A DNA stretch of 64,000 nt from Xylanimonas oleitrophica (GCF_003244315.1 NZ_QKWH01000009.1:1-64000), one strand, 5' to 3'; positions 22,348 through 35,434 are shown, counted from the first letter of the stretch. Numbers and translations: made by a program. The notes: generated by a model from the sequence alone, not told the origin.

Positions 22348-23264
22348 CCCTCTTCCTCTCCCTGGTTCTCCTCGGTCACCTGGAAGTGCGCGTCGAGGAT
22401 GTCGACGACGTAGACCAGGGTCTCCTCCTGCAGCGGGCTCGACGTCCCACCGTATCCGAGCGACGGGGGCACCACGAGCATCACCTGGGACCCCACCGTC
22501 TGCTCCAGCAGCCCCTGGTCCCAGCCCTCCACCACCTGGCCGATGCCGATCATGACCGCCTGGACCGCCTCGGGGGTGTCGTCCGAGTCCCAGGTGGTGT
22601 CGAACACCTCTCCGTCGCTCCACCGCACGCCGGTGAACCGTACGGTCACCACCTCGCCCACCTCGACCTGGGACCCCGTACCCCGCACGAGCGGCTGCAC
22701 CACCAGGTCGTCCGGCGGAGGGGTGTCCCGCGGCACCCGGACGTGCGGGCGGCCCGCGGAGTCCCGCTCGACCTGCGGCAGGCCCTCGGCCGGCGTCACC
22801 TCGTCACCCGACGCACGCGTCGGCAGCACGTCCACGACCAGCACCAGCGGCACCCCCTGGTCCTCCTCGAGGAACAGCAGGCGTGCCCCCACGCGCTGCC
22901 CGGACAGCGCGTCGTACAGGTGCCGGCCCAGGGACGCGACGCTCATCGTGTACCAGGCCGGGGCGTCCAGGTACGTCGACTGCACCACCGACCCGTCGCG
23001 GCCGTCCTCCGCGTAGAGGTTCAGCAGGACGGGTCCGCCGTCCTCGAGCGCCAGCCCCGTCCCCGGCCACACCAGGCGCGAGCCGGGCTGCGTGATCGAG
23101 AACGGCCGCGGGTAGTCCAGGACGGGCGGCTGGCCCGCCTCGCCGGACACCTGGACCTCCGCCTGCTCCGGGCCCGGGGACGGCGCTCCACGCCCCCCGG
23201 GGGAGCACGCCGTCACGACCAGGAGCGGGACCAGCAGCAGGGCGAGCAGACGCAGGCGAAGCAC
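22344..23264 (-). CDS. FKBP-type peptidyl-prolyl isomerase lipoprotein
   Basis: 306 aa. The signal peptide ends in the lipobox VTAC (Cys about 20), so the protein should be lipid-anchored outside the membrane. Residues about 70-160 look like a diverged first FKBP-like domain. Residues about 205-295 hold a canonical FKBP fold ([34 protein letters not shown]). It helps fold exported proteins. It lies 13 nt after pafA and overlaps hisF, and FKBP genes near pafA are usual in Micrococcales. Confidence 0.9.
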   Translation of the reverse strand: MLRLRLLALLLVPLLVVTACSPGGRGAPSPGPEQAEVQVSGEAGQPPVLDYPRPFSITQPGSRLVWPGTGLALEDGGPVLLNLYAEDGRDGSVVQSTYLDAPAWYTMSVASLGRHLYDALSGQRVGARLLFLEEDQGVPLVLVVDVLPTRASGDEVTPAEGLPQVERDSAGRPHVRVPRDTPPPDDLVVQPLVRGTGSQVEVGEVVTVRFTGVRWSDGEVFDTTWDSDDTPEAVQAVMIGIGQVVEGWDQGLLEQTVGSQVMLVVPPSLGYGGTSSPLQEETLVYVVDILDAHFQVTEENQGEEEG

Positions 23265-23277
23265 GCGGACGAGTGAA

Positions 23278-24639
23278 TCACATGCTCTCGACGAGCCTGT
23301 CCACCCTCTCGTCCACGCTGCGGAAGGGGTCCTTGCACAGCACCGTCCGCTGGGCCTGGTCGTTGAGCTTCAGATGCACCCAGTCCACCGTGTAGTCGCG
23401 CCGCGCCTCCTGGGCCGCCCGCACGAAGTCGCCGCGCAGCTTCGCCCGCGTCGTCTGCGGCGGCACCGCCGTCGACTCGAAGATCTCCAGGTCCGTCGTG
23501 ACCCGCTCGACCATCCCGCGCGCGGCCAGCAGGTTGTACAGGCCCTCCGTGCGGGAGATGTCGTGGTAGGCGAGGTCGAGACGCGCGATGCGGGGGTCGT
23601 CCAGCGACAGCCCGTGCTTGGCCTGGTACCGCTCGATCAGCCGCAGCTTGATGACCCAGTCGAGCTCACGCTCCACGAGCGTCAGGTCGCCCGAGGACAG
23701 GGCGCGCAGCCCGCGCTCCCACAGGTCCAGGACCTGCTTCGTGGTGGGCGACGGGTCCAGGTGCGAGTCCACGTGGTCGCGCACCCGCTGGAAGTACTCC
23801 GCCTGGATGTCGACGGCGGACATCGTGCGCCCGTCGGCGAGCTGCACCGGGTGGGTGCCCGTGCGGTCGTGGCTGATCTCCCGGATGGCCCGGATCGGGT
23901 TCTCCAGCGTCAGGTCCCGCATGATCACGCCGGCCTCGACCAGCCGCAGCACCAGGTCCGTGGCCCCCACCTTGAGCATCGTGGTGGGCTCGGCCATCGA
24001 GGAGTCGCCCACGATGACGTGCAGGCGGCGGTACGCCTCGGCGTCGGCGTGCGGCTCGTCGCGGGTGTTGATGATGGGCCGGGAGCGCGTCGTGGCCGAG
24101 GAGACGGCCTCCCAGATGTGGTCGGCCCGCTGGGACAGGCAGTAGACCGCCCCCCGCGGCGTGGCGAGCACCTTGCCCGCCCCCACCAAGATCTGCCTGG
24201 TGATGAGGAACGGCACCAGGATCTCCGACAGCCGCGAGAAGTCACCCTGCCGGCGCACCAGGTAGTTCTCGTGGCAGCCGTAGGAGTTGCCCGCCGAGTC
24301 CGTGTTGTTCTTGAACAGGTGCACCGTGCCGGGCAGCCCCTCGTGGACCAGCCGCTGCTGCGCGTCGGCCACCAGGCCCTCGAGGATGCGCTCGCCGCCC
24401 TTGTCGTAGGTGACGAGCTGGCGCACGTCGTCGCACTCGGCGGTCGCGTACTCCGGGTGCGAGCCCACGTCCAGGTACAGCCGCGAGCCGTTGCGCAGGA
24501 ACACGTTCGAGGACCGCCCCCACGCGACGACCTTGCGGAAGAGGTAGCGCGCCACCTCGTCCGCCGACAGCCCCCGCCCGTCCGGCGCGGCGCACGTGAC
24601 GCCGTACTCGGTCTCGAGGCCGAAGATCCTGCGCTCCAT
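23278..24639 (-). CDS. pafA: Pup-protein ligase PafA
   Basis: Activates the C-terminal Glu of Pup with ATP and joins it to target lysines. 453 aa, the usual length. Glutamine-synthetase-like fold: [14 protein letters not shown] opens the ATP/Mg site, and further landmarks are [14 protein letters not shown], the [15 protein letters not shown] strand, [10 protein letters not shown] and the C-terminal DYTVDW. GGGAGGAG precedes the ATG at 24639. It is followed by FKBP and hisF rather than by pafB/pafC. Confidence 0.97.
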   Translation of the reverse strand: MERRIFGLETEYGVTCAAPDGRGLSADEVARYLFRKVVAWGRSSNVFLRNGSRLYLDVGSHPEYATAECDDVRQLVTYDKGGERILEGLVADAQQRLVHEGLPGTVHLFKNNTDSAGNSYGCHENYLVRRQGDFSRLSEILVPFLITRQILVGAGKVLATPRGAVYCLSQRADHIWEAVSSATTRSRPIINTRDEPHADAEAYRRLHVIVGDSSMAEPTTMLKVGATDLVLRLVEAGVIMRDLTLENPIRAIREISHDRTGTHPVQLADGRTMSAVDIQAEYFQRVRDHVDSHLDPSPTTKQVLDLWERGLRALSSGDLTLVERELDWVIKLRLIERYQAKHGLSLDDPRIARLDLAYHDISRTEGLYNLLAARGMVERVTTDLEIFESTAVPPQTTRAKLRGDFVRAAQEARRDYTVDWVHLKLNDQAQRTVLCKDPFRSVDERVDRLVESM

Positions 24640-24667
24640 GGCGGCTCCTCCCGTCAGACTTCCTCGG

Positions 24668-25390
24668 TCAGCCCTCGGACGCCCCGAGCAGCTCGCCCAG
24701 CGCAGCACCCTGCAGCCGACGGAACGCCCGTCGCGGCCGGGACCGGTCGAGCACCGCGACCTCCAGCTGTGCCGGCTCGAGAGCGCGCTCGGCCCCCTCG
24801 GCCAGCACCTGCCCGTCGCCGCCGACAGCACCGAGCGTCCGGGTCGCCAGGGTCAGCACCTCGCGCAGCGGCATGCCCTCACGCCACCCGCTCGCCAGGC
24901 GCGCGCCCAGCTGGTCCGCCTGGCCGCCCATGACGACGTACCCGCGCTCGTCGGCCACCGACCCGTCATAGCTGAGCCGGTACACCTGGTCGTCCGCGGG
25001 CGTCGCACCCACCTCCGCGACGACCAGCTCGACCTCGAGCGGCTTGGACTCCGTGGTGAACACCGTGCCCAGCGTCTGGGCGTAGGCGTTCGCCAGACCG
25101 CGCGCCGTCACGTCGGCGCGGTCGTAGCTGTAGCCGCGCAGGTCGGCGTACCGCACCCCGGCCACGCGCAGGTTCTCGAACTCGTTGTACTTGCCCACCG
25201 CCGCGAACGCGATGCGGTCGTAGATCTCCGAGATCTTGTGCAGCGCGCGCGACGGGTTCTCGGTCGCGAACAGGATGCCGCCCTCGTAGGCCAGCACGAC
25301 GACGGACCGGCCGCGGGCGATGCCCTTGCGGGCGAAGTCGGCCCGGTCCTTCATCAGCTGCTCGGGCGAGACGTAGAACGGCATGCTCAT
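24668..25390 (-). CDS. prcA: 20S proteasome alpha subunit
   Basis: Forms the outer seven-membered rings that gate the chamber and dock Arc/Mpa. 240 aa. The N-terminal gate segment [20 protein letters not shown] is followed by [11 protein letters not shown]; the alpha-type fold lacks an N-terminal Thr. Its ATG at 25390 overlaps the prcB stop (ATGA), so equal synthesis of alpha and beta is likely. An internal ATG at 25384 is an alternative. Confidence 0.96.
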   Translation of the reverse strand: MSMPFYVSPEQLMKDRADFARKGIARGRSVVVLAYEGGILFATENPSRALHKISEIYDRIAFAAVGKYNEFENLRVAGVRYADLRGYSYDRADVTARGLANAYAQTLGTVFTTESKPLEVELVVAEVGATPADDQVYRLSYDGSVADERGYVVMGGQADQLGARLASGWREGMPLREVLTLATRTLGAVGGDGQVLAEGAERALEPAQLEVAVLDRSRPRRAFRRLQGAALGELLGASEG

Positions 25391-26223
25391 CGGCGCGCCC
25401 CCTCCTCCCGGCGTGCGGCGACCAGCGCCTCGACCACCGGCTCCAGCTCCGCGTCCGGCACCCGGTGGTAGCCGTCGGCCGTCACGGTCGCCACGACCGG
25501 CCAGATCCGCCGCACCGTGTCCGGGCCGCCCGTCGCGCTGTCGTCGTCCGCCGCGTCGTACAGCGCCTCGACCGCCACGCGCACCGCGTCGTGGGCGACC
25601 AGACCCGGCTTCCACAGCTTCTTCAGCGAGCCACGGGCGAAGATCGAGCCCGACCCCGTGCCGTGGTGGTCGCGCTCCTCGTAGCGCCCGCCCGTCGGGT
25701 CGTAGGAGAAGATCCGGCCCACGCCACGGTCCAGGTCGTAGCCCGCGAACAGCGGAACCACCACCAGCCCCTGCATGGCGAGCGGGAGGTTGGCGCGCAG
25801 CAGCGTGCCCAGCCGGTTCGCCTTGCCGTCCAGCGACAGCAGCGAGCCCTCGATCTTCTCGTAGTGCTCCAGCTCCAGCTGGAACAGCCGCGCCAGGTCC
25901 ACGCCGATGCCGGCAGAGCCCGAGATGCCGACCGCCGAGTACTCGTCGGCCGGGAACACCTTCTCGATCTCACGGCTGGCGATCATCGACCCCGCCGTGG
26001 CGCGCCGGTCCCCCGCCATGACCACGCCGCCCTCGAACACGAGCGCGACGATGGTGGTGGCGTGCGGGGCCAGGCCCGCCGCGCCCGTGCCCCCCGAGGC
26101 CGTCGTGCCGTGCGCCTGACGGCGGCCCGGCAGCAGCTCGGGCGCGTGCTCGCCGAGGAACTCCACGAACGACGAGGACCCGGGGCGCAGGAACGCGTCC
26201 GGCAGCCGTCCGGAGGCGCTCAT
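25387..26223 (-). CDS. prcB: 20S proteasome beta subunit
   Basis: Catalytic subunit. 278 aa. A propeptide of about 55 residues is removed autocatalytically to expose Thr56 ([10 protein letters not shown]), which acts as N-terminal nucleophile. The catalytic Asp/Lys area reads VMAGDRRAT, followed by the GISGSAGIG strand and [13 protein letters not shown] near the Ser active-site helper. The residue before the cleavage point is Ala where many homologues have Gly. Directly downstream of pup. Confidence 0.96.
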   Translation of the reverse strand: MSASGRLPDAFLRPGSSSFVEFLGEHAPELLPGRRQAHGTTASGGTGAAGLAPHATTIVALVFEGGVVMAGDRRATAGSMIASREIEKVFPADEYSAVGISGSAGIGVDLARLFQLELEHYEKIEGSLLSLDGKANRLGTLLRANLPLAMQGLVVVPLFAGYDLDRGVGRIFSYDPTGGRYEERDHHGTGSGSIFARGSLKKLWKPGLVAHDAVRVAVEALYDAADDDSATGGPDTVRRIWPVVATVTADGYHRVPDAELEPVVEALVAARREEGARR

Positions 26224-26296
26224 GCCCGTACCCGCTTCGCTGCCCGCACGGCGGCGGCGCAGGTCCCTCGCCGCAGCCCGCGCCCAGCCCGCTCCC

Positions 26297-26497
26297 TCAC
26301 TGGCCGCCCTTCTGGACGAAGCCGCGCACGAACTGCTCTGCGTTCGACTCCAGCACGTCGTCGATCTCCTCCAGCAGCGCGTCGACCTCGGCGTCGCGCT
26401 CGGAGGCGTCCGCCGCGGCGGGCGCAGGCGCCTGCTCGCCGTCGTCGTCCGGCGTGCGGTCCTCGTGCTGCGGGTTGATGCGTTCCTGACCGGCCAT
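26297..26497 (-). CDS. pup: Prokaryotic ubiquitin-like protein Pup
   Basis: 66-aa disordered tag protein. The C-terminus is VQKGGQ, so Dop must deamidate the last Gln to Glu before PafA can use it. Residues about 38-60 form the Mpa-binding helix ([20 protein letters not shown]). The ATG at 26497 has GGGAGG upstream; the ATG 30 nt further up is less likely. It sits between dop and prcB as in mycobacteria. Confidence 0.96.
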   Translation of the reverse strand: MAGQERINPQHEDRTPDDDGEQAPAPAAADASERDAEVDALLEEIDDVLESNAEQFVRGFVQKGGQ

Positions 26498-26590
26498 GAT
26501 CGCCTCCCAGATCCGTCGTCGCGCCACCGTGGTGGCCCACTCGTCACCCTATGCTCACGGCGGCGTGCCGTGCGTCACGGGGTGGGCGTT

Positions 26591-28297
26591 TCACTCTCCG
26601 CGCAGCCCTCTCAGCAGCGCCGCCGCGTCCGGGCTCGCCTCGAGCAGCGCCCCGATGTGCCCCTCGGTGCCCCGCAGCGGGTCGAGCATCGGCACCCGCT
26701 GCAGCGCTGCCGCGCCCTCGACGTCGAAGATCACCGAGTCCCAGCTCGCCGCCGAGACCTCGGTGGCGTACCGCGCCATGACCTCCCCGCGGAAGTACGC
26801 CCGCGTGTCCGCCGGCGGGTGGTGGACGGCGTGCGCCACGGCGCGCTCGTCCACGAGCCGCTCGACGGCGTCACCCGCCAGGAGCCGGTGGTAGACGCCC
26901 CGCTCCGGCCGCACGTCAGACCACTGCAGGTCGAGGGCGTGCAGGCGCGGGTGGTCCCAGTCCAGCCCGTCGCGGCGACGCAACCCCTCGAGCAGGCGGC
27001 GCTTGGCCACCCACTCGACCTCACGGGCGCAGGACGCCGGGTCGTCCGCGAGCCGCGAGAGCACCGAGCGCCACCGGTCGAGCACCTGGTACGTCTCCGC
27101 GTCGTCCTCGGCCGCCGGGCCCGCGGCGCCGAGCGCCCGCCCGACCAGGTCGGCGTAGGCCTCCTGCACCTGCAGGGCCGTCATCGTGCGCCCGTCGGCC
27201 AGCTCCAGCTTGGCCACCAGGTCGAGGTCGCGCGAGACGCGCTGCGTGTCCCCGACCGGGTCGGCCAGCCGCAGCGCCGCCAGCTCGTCGCGGGCCGCGA
27301 CACCAGCCTCCTCGAGCTCGTCGAGCCGCTCGAGCACCCACAGCACGAGAGAGGTGGTGCCCAGCTTGAGGAACGTGGCGACCTCGAACAGGTTCGCGTC
27401 CCCGATGATCAGGTGCAGGCGCCGCCACCGCGTGCGGTCAGCGTGCGGCTCGTCCCGGGTGTTGACGATCGGGCGGCGCAGCGTCGTCTCCAGGCCCACC
27501 TCGGCCTCGATGTAGTCGGCGCGCTGCGACATCTGGAACCCCGGCCGGTCCCCGGTCGGGCCCAGGCCCACCCGCCCCGACCCGGCGAACACCTGCCGGG
27601 TCACCAGGAACGGCGTGATCAGGTCGGCCAGCACCGTGAACGGCAGCGCCCGGTCCACGAGGTAGTTCTCGTGCGTGCCGTAGCTCGCCCCCTTGCCGTC
27701 CACGTTGTTCTTGTAGAGCACCACGCCCCCGCCGTCGGCCCCCGGCAGGGCGGCGAGCTCCCGGGAGGCAGCGAGCATGACGCGCTCGCCCGCCACGTCC
27801 CACAGCACCGCGTCGCGCGGCCCCGTCACCTCGGGTGAGGAGTACTCCGGGTGTGCGTGGTCCACGTACAGCCGCGCCCCGTTGGTCAGGATGCAGTTGG
27901 CGGCCGACGGGTCGTCGTACTCCTCGACCTCCGGGCGCGCCACCTCTTGCGGCTGCGTCTGGCGCGCACGGCGACCCGCGGGCGTGCCGCTGCCGCCCAC
28001 CAGCGCCGACGGCGGCCCTGACGGTGCCGAGGGTCCGGCCGGGGCGGGCCGGGACGGGTCGTCGGTGAGCAGCGAGGGGTGGGCCGCCGCGCGCTGGAGG
28101 TGGAACCCGCGGGCGTCCGCGAGCGGGTCCTCGTCGTCGTAGTCCCAGCGCGCGGCAGGCCTGCCGCCCGAGCGCGCCACGAGCGCCCGGTAGGTGGTCA
28201 CCACCTGGCTCGACATGAGCATGGGGTTCGCCGCGGGGCGTCCCGGCTGGAGCACCCCGTACTCGGTCTCGATGCCCATCACGCGTCGCACGGTCAC
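26591..28297 (-). CDS. dop: Pup deamidase/depupylase Dop
   Basis: Deamidates Pup and removes it from substrates; paralogue of PafA. 568 aa, longer than mycobacterial Dop (about 500). RRVMGIETEYGV begins the ATP site; DHAHPEYSSPEV, NNVDGKGASYGTHENY and [10 protein letters not shown] follow. The extra length is mainly a Pro/Ala/Gly/Ser-rich insert at about residues 75-125, within the flexible Dop-loop area. The GTG at 28297 has no Shine-Dalgarno but a -10 box 7 nt upstream, so the mRNA is probably leaderless. Confidence 0.96.
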   Translation of the reverse strand: MTVRRVMGIETEYGVLQPGRPAANPMLMSSQVVTTYRALVARSGGRPAARWDYDDEDPLADARGFHLQRAAAHPSLLTDDPSRPAPAGPSAPSGPPSALVGGSGTPAGRRARQTQPQEVARPEVEEYDDPSAANCILTNGARLYVDHAHPEYSSPEVTGPRDAVLWDVAGERVMLAASRELAALPGADGGGVVLYKNNVDGKGASYGTHENYLVDRALPFTVLADLITPFLVTRQVFAGSGRVGLGPTGDRPGFQMSQRADYIEAEVGLETTLRRPIVNTRDEPHADRTRWRRLHLIIGDANLFEVATFLKLGTTSLVLWVLERLDELEEAGVAARDELAALRLADPVGDTQRVSRDLDLVAKLELADGRTMTALQVQEAYADLVGRALGAAGPAAEDDAETYQVLDRWRSVLSRLADDPASCAREVEWVAKRRLLEGLRRRDGLDWDHPRLHALDLQWSDVRPERGVYHRLLAGDAVERLVDERAVAHAVHHPPADTRAYFRGEVMARYATEVSAASWDSVIFDVEGAAALQRVPMLDPLRGTEGHIGALLEASPDAAALLRGLRGE

Positions 28298-28310
28298 GGC
28301 AACGACCCTA
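28298..28310 (-). promoter_or_regulatory. Leaderless promoter of dop, -10 built on the arc stop codon
   Basis: TAGGGT at 28310-28305, 7 nt before the dop GTG. Its first three bases are the arc stop codon TAG. Confidence 0.6.
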
Positions 28311-29984
28311 GAGGTACTGGCCGGTGCTGGTGACCTGCTCGATCGAGCGCGGCGCCCCGTTCTCGCCCTTCTTCTGGACGATCGAGCGGATGAAGACGAT
28401 GCGCTCGCCCTTCTTGCCGCTGATGCGCGCCCAGTCGTCCGGGTTCGTCGTGTTCGGCAGGTCCTCGTTCTCCTTGAACTCGTCCACGCACGCCGTCAGC
28501 AGGTGGTCCACCCGGATGCCGCGCTGGCCGGTGGCCAGGAAGTCCTTGATGGCCATCTTCTTCGCGCGGTCCACGACGTTCTGGATCATCGCACCGGAGT
28601 TGAAGTCCTTGAAGTACAGGACCTCCTTGTCCCCCGAGGCATAGGTGACCTCGAGGAACTGGTTCTCCTCGTCCTCCGCGTACATGCGCTCCACGACCGA
28701 GCGGATCATGGCCGAGACCGCGGCCGCGTGGTCGCCGCCGTGCTCCGCGAGGTCGTCCGGGTGGATGGGGAGCTCGGGCGTGAGGTACTTGGCGAAGATC
28801 TCTTGCGCGCCCTCGGCGTCGGGTCGCTCGATCTTGATCTTCACGTCCAGGCGGCCCGGGCGCAGGATCGCCGGGTCGATCATGTCCTCACGGTTGGACG
28901 CGCCGATGACGATGACGTTGTCCAGCCGCTCGACGCCGTCGATCTCCGCGAGGAGCTGCGGCACGATCGTGGTCTCGACGTCGGACGACAGGCCGGTGCC
29001 GCGGGTGCGGAACAGCGACTCCATCTCGTCGAAGAACACCACGACGGGCATGCCCTGCGACGCCTTCTCCCGGGCGCGGGCGAAGATCAGGCGGATGTGG
29101 CGCTCCGTCTCGCCCACGTACTTGTTGAGCAGCTCGGGGCCCTTGACGTTGAGGAAGTAGCTGCGCACGCCGGCCTCGGTCCCGTCACCGGCCCCCTGCC
29201 CCACCATGCTCGCGAGCGACGCCGCGACGGCCTTGGCGATGAGGGTCTTGCCGCACCCGGGCGGGCCGTACAGCAGCACGCCCTTGGGCGGGCGCAGCCC
29301 GTGCTCCCGGAAGAGGCCGGGGTGCGCGAACGGCAGCTCGACGGCGTCCCTGATCGCCTCGATCTGCGGCCCCAGCCCGCCGATGTCCTCGTAGCGGATG
29401 TCCGGGACCTCCTCGAGGACGAGCTCCTCGACCTCGGACTTGGGCACGACCTCGAACACGAACCCGCTGCGCACGTCGACCGTCAGGGAGTCGCCGGCAC
29501 GCAGGGCGTGGTCGCGCACCGAGCCGGCCAGGCGCACCACGCGCTCCTCGTCCGCGCGCCCGACGACGAGGACACGGTCCTCGCCGAGGATCTCCTTGAC
29601 GGTGACCAGCTCGCCGACGCGCTCGAACCCGCCGGCCTCCACGACCGTCATGGCCTCGTTGAGCTTGACCTCCTGCCCGGGCTGGAGGCCCGAGACGTCG
29701 AGGCTCGGGCTCGCGCCGACGTGCATCTTGCGCCCGCCCGAGGAGATGTCCACCGAGCCGTCCTCGTGGGCGCCGAGGAACGTGGCGTAGGTGCCGGGCG
29801 GCTTGGCCAGGTCGTCGATCTGCTTCTTCAGCTCGACGATCTGGTCGCGGGCCGCGCGCAGCGCCTCCGCCAGCCGCTCGTTCTTCGCGGCCAGCAGGGC
29901 GACCTGGGCGTCGCGGCTCGGACCGGTCGGCTCGGGGTGTGCGGTGCGGTCAGGGTTCACAGGGTTCGCCGGGTTCTCAGCCAT
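28308..29984 (-). CDS. arc: Proteasome-associated AAA ATPase (ARC/Mpa)
   Basis: Hexameric unfoldase that captures Pup and threads substrates into the 20S core. 558 aa. A coiled coil at about 24-62 binds Pup. Two OB folds span about 65-180. The AAA domain has Walker A GPPGCGKT at 240-247, Walker [12 protein letters not shown] near 312 and the sensor GASNRED. The protein ends GQYL, the C-terminal motif that docks into PrcA and opens the gate. GAGAGGGGA precedes the ATG. It precedes dop by 10 nt. Confidence 0.97.
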   Translation of the reverse strand: MAENPANPVNPDRTAHPEPTGPSRDAQVALLAAKNERLAEALRAARDQIVELKKQIDDLAKPPGTYATFLGAHEDGSVDISSGGRKMHVGASPSLDVSGLQPGQEVKLNEAMTVVEAGGFERVGELVTVKEILGEDRVLVVGRADEERVVRLAGSVRDHALRAGDSLTVDVRSGFVFEVVPKSEVEELVLEEVPDIRYEDIGGLGPQIEAIRDAVELPFAHPGLFREHGLRPPKGVLLYGPPGCGKTLIAKAVAASLASMVGQGAGDGTEAGVRSYFLNVKGPELLNKYVGETERHIRLIFARAREKASQGMPVVVFFDEMESLFRTRGTGLSSDVETTIVPQLLAEIDGVERLDNVIVIGASNREDMIDPAILRPGRLDVKIKIERPDAEGAQEIFAKYLTPELPIHPDDLAEHGGDHAAAVSAMIRSVVERMYAEDEENQFLEVTYASGDKEVLYFKDFNSGAMIQNVVDRAKKMAIKDFLATGQRGIRVDHLLTACVDEFKENEDLPNTTNPDDWARISGKKGERIVFIRSIVQKKGENGAPRSIEQVTSTGQYL

Positions 29985-30151
29985 GTAGATCCCCTCTCGT
30001 GCGGGCCCCGGGAGACGAGCCTCCCGGAAACAGCACCCTATGCACGAACGCCGCGCTCGTGGGGCCCATTCCGCGCCTTCGCCGCCCGTGGCGCCGAGGG
30101 TTCACAGCCTCGACACACGCCCGACACGCGGGCGCGTGCGGCGGCGCGGAC

Positions 30152-32554
<2,403 letters not shown>

Positions 32555-32555
32555 C

Positions 32556-32568
32556 TATGGTGGCCCGC
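32556..32568 (+). promoter_or_regulatory. Leaderless promoter of the RecB-type nuclease
   Basis: TATGGT at 32556-32561, then 7 nt, then ATG at 32569. The ATG inside the box (32557) is therefore an unlikely start. Confidence 0.5.
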
Positions 32569-33555
32569 ATGACCACCACGCAGGAGACGGCGGCGCCGAC
32601 CGACGAGGCGGGGTCCGTGACGGACCTCGGGGCGGTGCGCGCCCCTCGCCGGCCCGCGCTCTCGCCGTCGCGCGCGGGCGACTTCATGCAGTGCCCGCTG
32701 CTGTTCCGCTACCGGGTGGTGGACCGCCTGCCGGAACCGCCGTCCTCGGCCGCCGCCCGTGGAACGCTGGTGCACTCGGTGCTCGAGAGGCTCTACGACG
32801 CCCCGCTGGGGCAGCGGACGCGGGAGGCGGCGCTGGCGCTGCTGCCGGGCGAGTGGGACCGCCTGCTGGAGGCGGAGCCGCGCTACGGCGAGCTGTTCGC
32901 CCCGGGCGGGGACGCTGCCGGCAGCACGCCGGAGGGCTGGCTGGACGGGGCGGGGCGCCTGCTGGGCACGTACTTCACGCTCGAGGACCCGAACCGGTTG
33001 GAGCCCGAGGCGCGGGAGCTGCGGGTGGAGCACCAGCTGGCCGACGGGGGCCCGCTGCTGCGCGGCATCGTCGACCGGCTCGACGTCGCACCGGACGGCG
33101 CCCTGCGCGTCGTGGACTACAAGACGGGGAAGTCGCCACGACCGGGCTTCGAGAGCTCGGCGCTGTTCCAGATGCGGTTCTACGGGCTGGTGCTGTGGCG
33201 CGAGCGTGGGGTGCTGCCCAAGATGCTCCAGCTCGTCTACCTCGGGGACGGGCAGGTGCTGCGGGCCGAGCCGCACGAGAGGGAGCTCGAGGTCACGGAG
33301 CAGAAGGTCCGGTCGGTGTGGCAGGCGGTCGAGCGGGCGGCGCGCACGGGCGAGTTCACGCCGCGGCGCAGCAGGCTGTGCGGCTGGTGCGCGCACCAGG
33401 CGGTGTGCCCGGAGTTCGGTGGCACTCCCCCGGCGTTGGACCCGGCGCTGGTGGCGGAGCGCCTGGGCGTCGACGTGGGGACCTCCCCTGCGGGCCGGGA
33501 ACCTGCCCGGCCGCTCCTGCCGGTGGCCGGCGCCTCCTCGGAGCCCGACGCGTAG
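32569..33555 (+). CDS. RecB-family PD-(D/E)XK nuclease
   Basis: 328 aa single-domain nuclease. Opening motif LSPSRAGDFMQCPLLFRYR, the His of RGTLVHSVLE, catalytic GIVDRLD and VVDYKTGK, and QMRFYGL. A Cys set, C39 near the start with CGWCAHQAVC near the C-terminus, fits an Fe-S cluster that pins the fold as in AddB/Cas4-type nucleases. Homologous to the Rv2119 type that stands next to trmI in mycobacteria. Role in DNA repair presumed, not shown. Confidence 0.88.
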   Translation: MTTTQETAAPTDEAGSVTDLGAVRAPRRPALSPSRAGDFMQCPLLFRYRVVDRLPEPPSSAAARGTLVHSVLERLYDAPLGQRTREAALALLPGEWDRLLEAEPRYGELFAPGGDAAGSTPEGWLDGAGRLLGTYFTLEDPNRLEPEARELRVEHQLADGGPLLRGIVDRLDVAPDGALRVVDYKTGKSPRPGFESSALFQMRFYGLVLWRERGVLPKMLQLVYLGDGQVLRAEPHERELEVTEQKVRSVWQAVERAARTGEFTPRRSRLCGWCAHQAVCPEFGGTPPALDPALVAERLGVDVGTSPAGREPARPLLPVAGASSEPDA

Positions 33556-33682
33556 CCGGCTGCCGCCTGACGGGCAGCTCCTCCTGCGGCGTCCGGCACC
33601 CCCGACGGGCATGGACGGCTCGCACGACCGACGTGCACGGATCTGCATGGACGGATCGAGCGGGCCGTGGTTGCCTGGCGGG

Positions 33683-35383
33683 GTGACGAAGACGACACCT
33701 GCCCGTATGGTCGCCGCCCTCGCCGCGACCGTCCTCCTGACCGGTGCGGTGCCCGTGCTGGCGCCGGCCGACGTCATCACCGGGGCCTCGGCCGCGGCGG
33801 CCACACCGCCACCGACCACCTCGACGAGAGCGCCGTCGATGGTGCCCGCACCGGACTGGTTCCCGTGCCCCGAGGCGCCCGCGTACGAGTGCGCCACCGT
33901 GCGCGTCCCCACCGACCACGACCGCCCCCACGGCCCGCACACCGCGGTGGCGGTCACCCGCCTGCCGGCCACCGACCCCGCGCAGCGCGAGGGCAGCCTG
34001 CTCGTGAACTTCGGCGGCCCGGGCGGAGAGGGCGTCTCGACGCTCCACGCGACGGGCGAGCACCTGTTCGAGCCGGAGGTGCGCGAGCGGTTCGACCTGG
34101 TCTCGTTCGACCCCCGCGGCGTCGGCCTGTCCGATCCGGCCACCTGCTTCCGCACCCCCGACGACGAGGCGGCCTTCCTCGCCCGCACCGTCGCGCTGCC
34201 CACCGACCAGCGGCAGGCCGGCCGCATGGTCGCCGAGGCCGCGGTGCTCGGGGCGTCCTGCACCCTGTACTCCCACGACCGCCTCGCCTCGGCCTCGTCG
34301 GCGAACGTGGCCCGTGACATGGACCTGCTGCGCCAGGCGCTCGGCGACGAGCAGCTCACGTACGTGGGCTACTCCTACGGCACCATCCTGGGCGCCACCT
34401 ACGCGGCGCTGTACCCGGACCGGGTGCGGGCCATGGTGCTCGACGGCCCGCTCGACCCGCGGGCCTGGTCGGGCGTCGGCAGTCGCGAGGTGATCGGCGT
34501 CCGGCTGGGGCAGGCCGAGGGCTTCGAGCGCACGTCCGGCGAGTTCGCCCGGCTCTGTGCGGAGGCGGGGCCGCGGGGCTGCCCGCTCGCAGGGCTCGGC
34601 GACCCGGCCACCGTGCTGGAGGACCTCCTGGCGGCGCTCCGCGAGGGCCCGGTGGAGCTGCCGGCCGGCGACGGGTCGACGGTCGAGGTCGGGTACGCCG
34701 AGGTCCTGTCCGTGGTCTTCCAGTCGATGTACTCGAGCGCGGCCTGGACGGACCTGTCGGCGCTGCTCGCCGTGCTCGCCGTCGAGGCGGGTGTCGTGCC
34801 GCAGGCGCCGCGGACGCTGGCCGCCCCGCGGGGTGCGGGCGAGCTGCTGCGCCGCCTGCTGGGCGCCGAGGACTACGCCGGGTCGGTGGGCAGCAGCCTG
34901 GCCACCCTGTGCGCCGACGACGCCGCCGACGTAAGCGTGGCCGACTACCGGCGCCAGGCAGCCGCCCTGGAGGCGGCGCACCCCCACTGGGGGACGCTGC
35001 GCGGCTGGACCGGCGTGCACTGCGAGTTCGTGCACGCACGGGACGACGACGCCTACACCGGCCCGTGGGAGCAGCAGGTCGAGGCACCGGTGCTCGTCGT
35101 CGGGACCACGTACGACCCGGCCACCGTGTACGAGCACGCGGCCCCGTACGCGGGCCTGTGGCCCGACGCCCGCCTGCTGACGCTGGAGGGCTGGGGCCAC
35201 ACCGTGCCGAGCGTCGGCAGCTCGTGCGCCGACGCCGCCGTGGCCCGCTACCTGGTCGCTCTGGAGGCCGACGACGGCGCGGTGTGCGCGCAGGACACCG
35301 CGCCCTTCGGGGACGCGCCGGCGACGTCGCGCACCGCTCCTGCACCGCACCCCGGGGCGGTGCCGTGGACGCCGGGGCTGTGA
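33683..35383 (+). CDS. Secreted alpha/beta-hydrolase, tripeptidyl aminopeptidase-like
   Basis: 566 aa. A signal peptide (VTKTTPARMVAALAATVLLT) ends near an Ala-rich cleavage site. The hydrolase core has the oxyanion region LLVNFGGPGGEG, nucleophile GYSYG, and the catalytic His in GWGHTVPS near the C-terminus. The C-terminal TAP-like lid domain is present. Probably cleaves short peptides from N-termini outside the cell. The GTG at 33683 was chosen because it gives a complete positively charged n-region; ATG at 33707 would shorten it. No neighbour shares its strand closely. Confidence 0.85.
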   Translation: MTKTTPARMVAALAATVLLTGAVPVLAPADVITGASAAAATPPPTTSTRAPSMVPAPDWFPCPEAPAYECATVRVPTDHDRPHGPHTAVAVTRLPATDPAQREGSLLVNFGGPGGEGVSTLHATGEHLFEPEVRERFDLVSFDPRGVGLSDPATCFRTPDDEAAFLARTVALPTDQRQAGRMVAEAAVLGASCTLYSHDRLASASSANVARDMDLLRQALGDEQLTYVGYSYGTILGATYAALYPDRVRAMVLDGPLDPRAWSGVGSREVIGVRLGQAEGFERTSGEFARLCAEAGPRGCPLAGLGDPATVLEDLLAALREGPVELPAGDGSTVEVGYAEVLSVVFQSMYSSAAWTDLSALLAVLAVEAGVVPQAPRTLAAPRGAGELLRRLLGAEDYAGSVGSSLATLCADDAADVSVADYRRQAAALEAAHPHWGTLRGWTGVHCEFVHARDDDAYTGPWEQQVEAPVLVVGTTYDPATVYEHAAPYAGLWPDARLLTLEGWGHTVPSVGSSCADAAVARYLVALEADDGAVCAQDTAPFGDAPATSRTAPAPHPGAVPWTPGL

Positions 35384-35434
35384 CGCTCTGGTCAGCGCCC
35401 GGGCAGCAGAGCGAGCGTGCTCGGCCGGTGGGGC

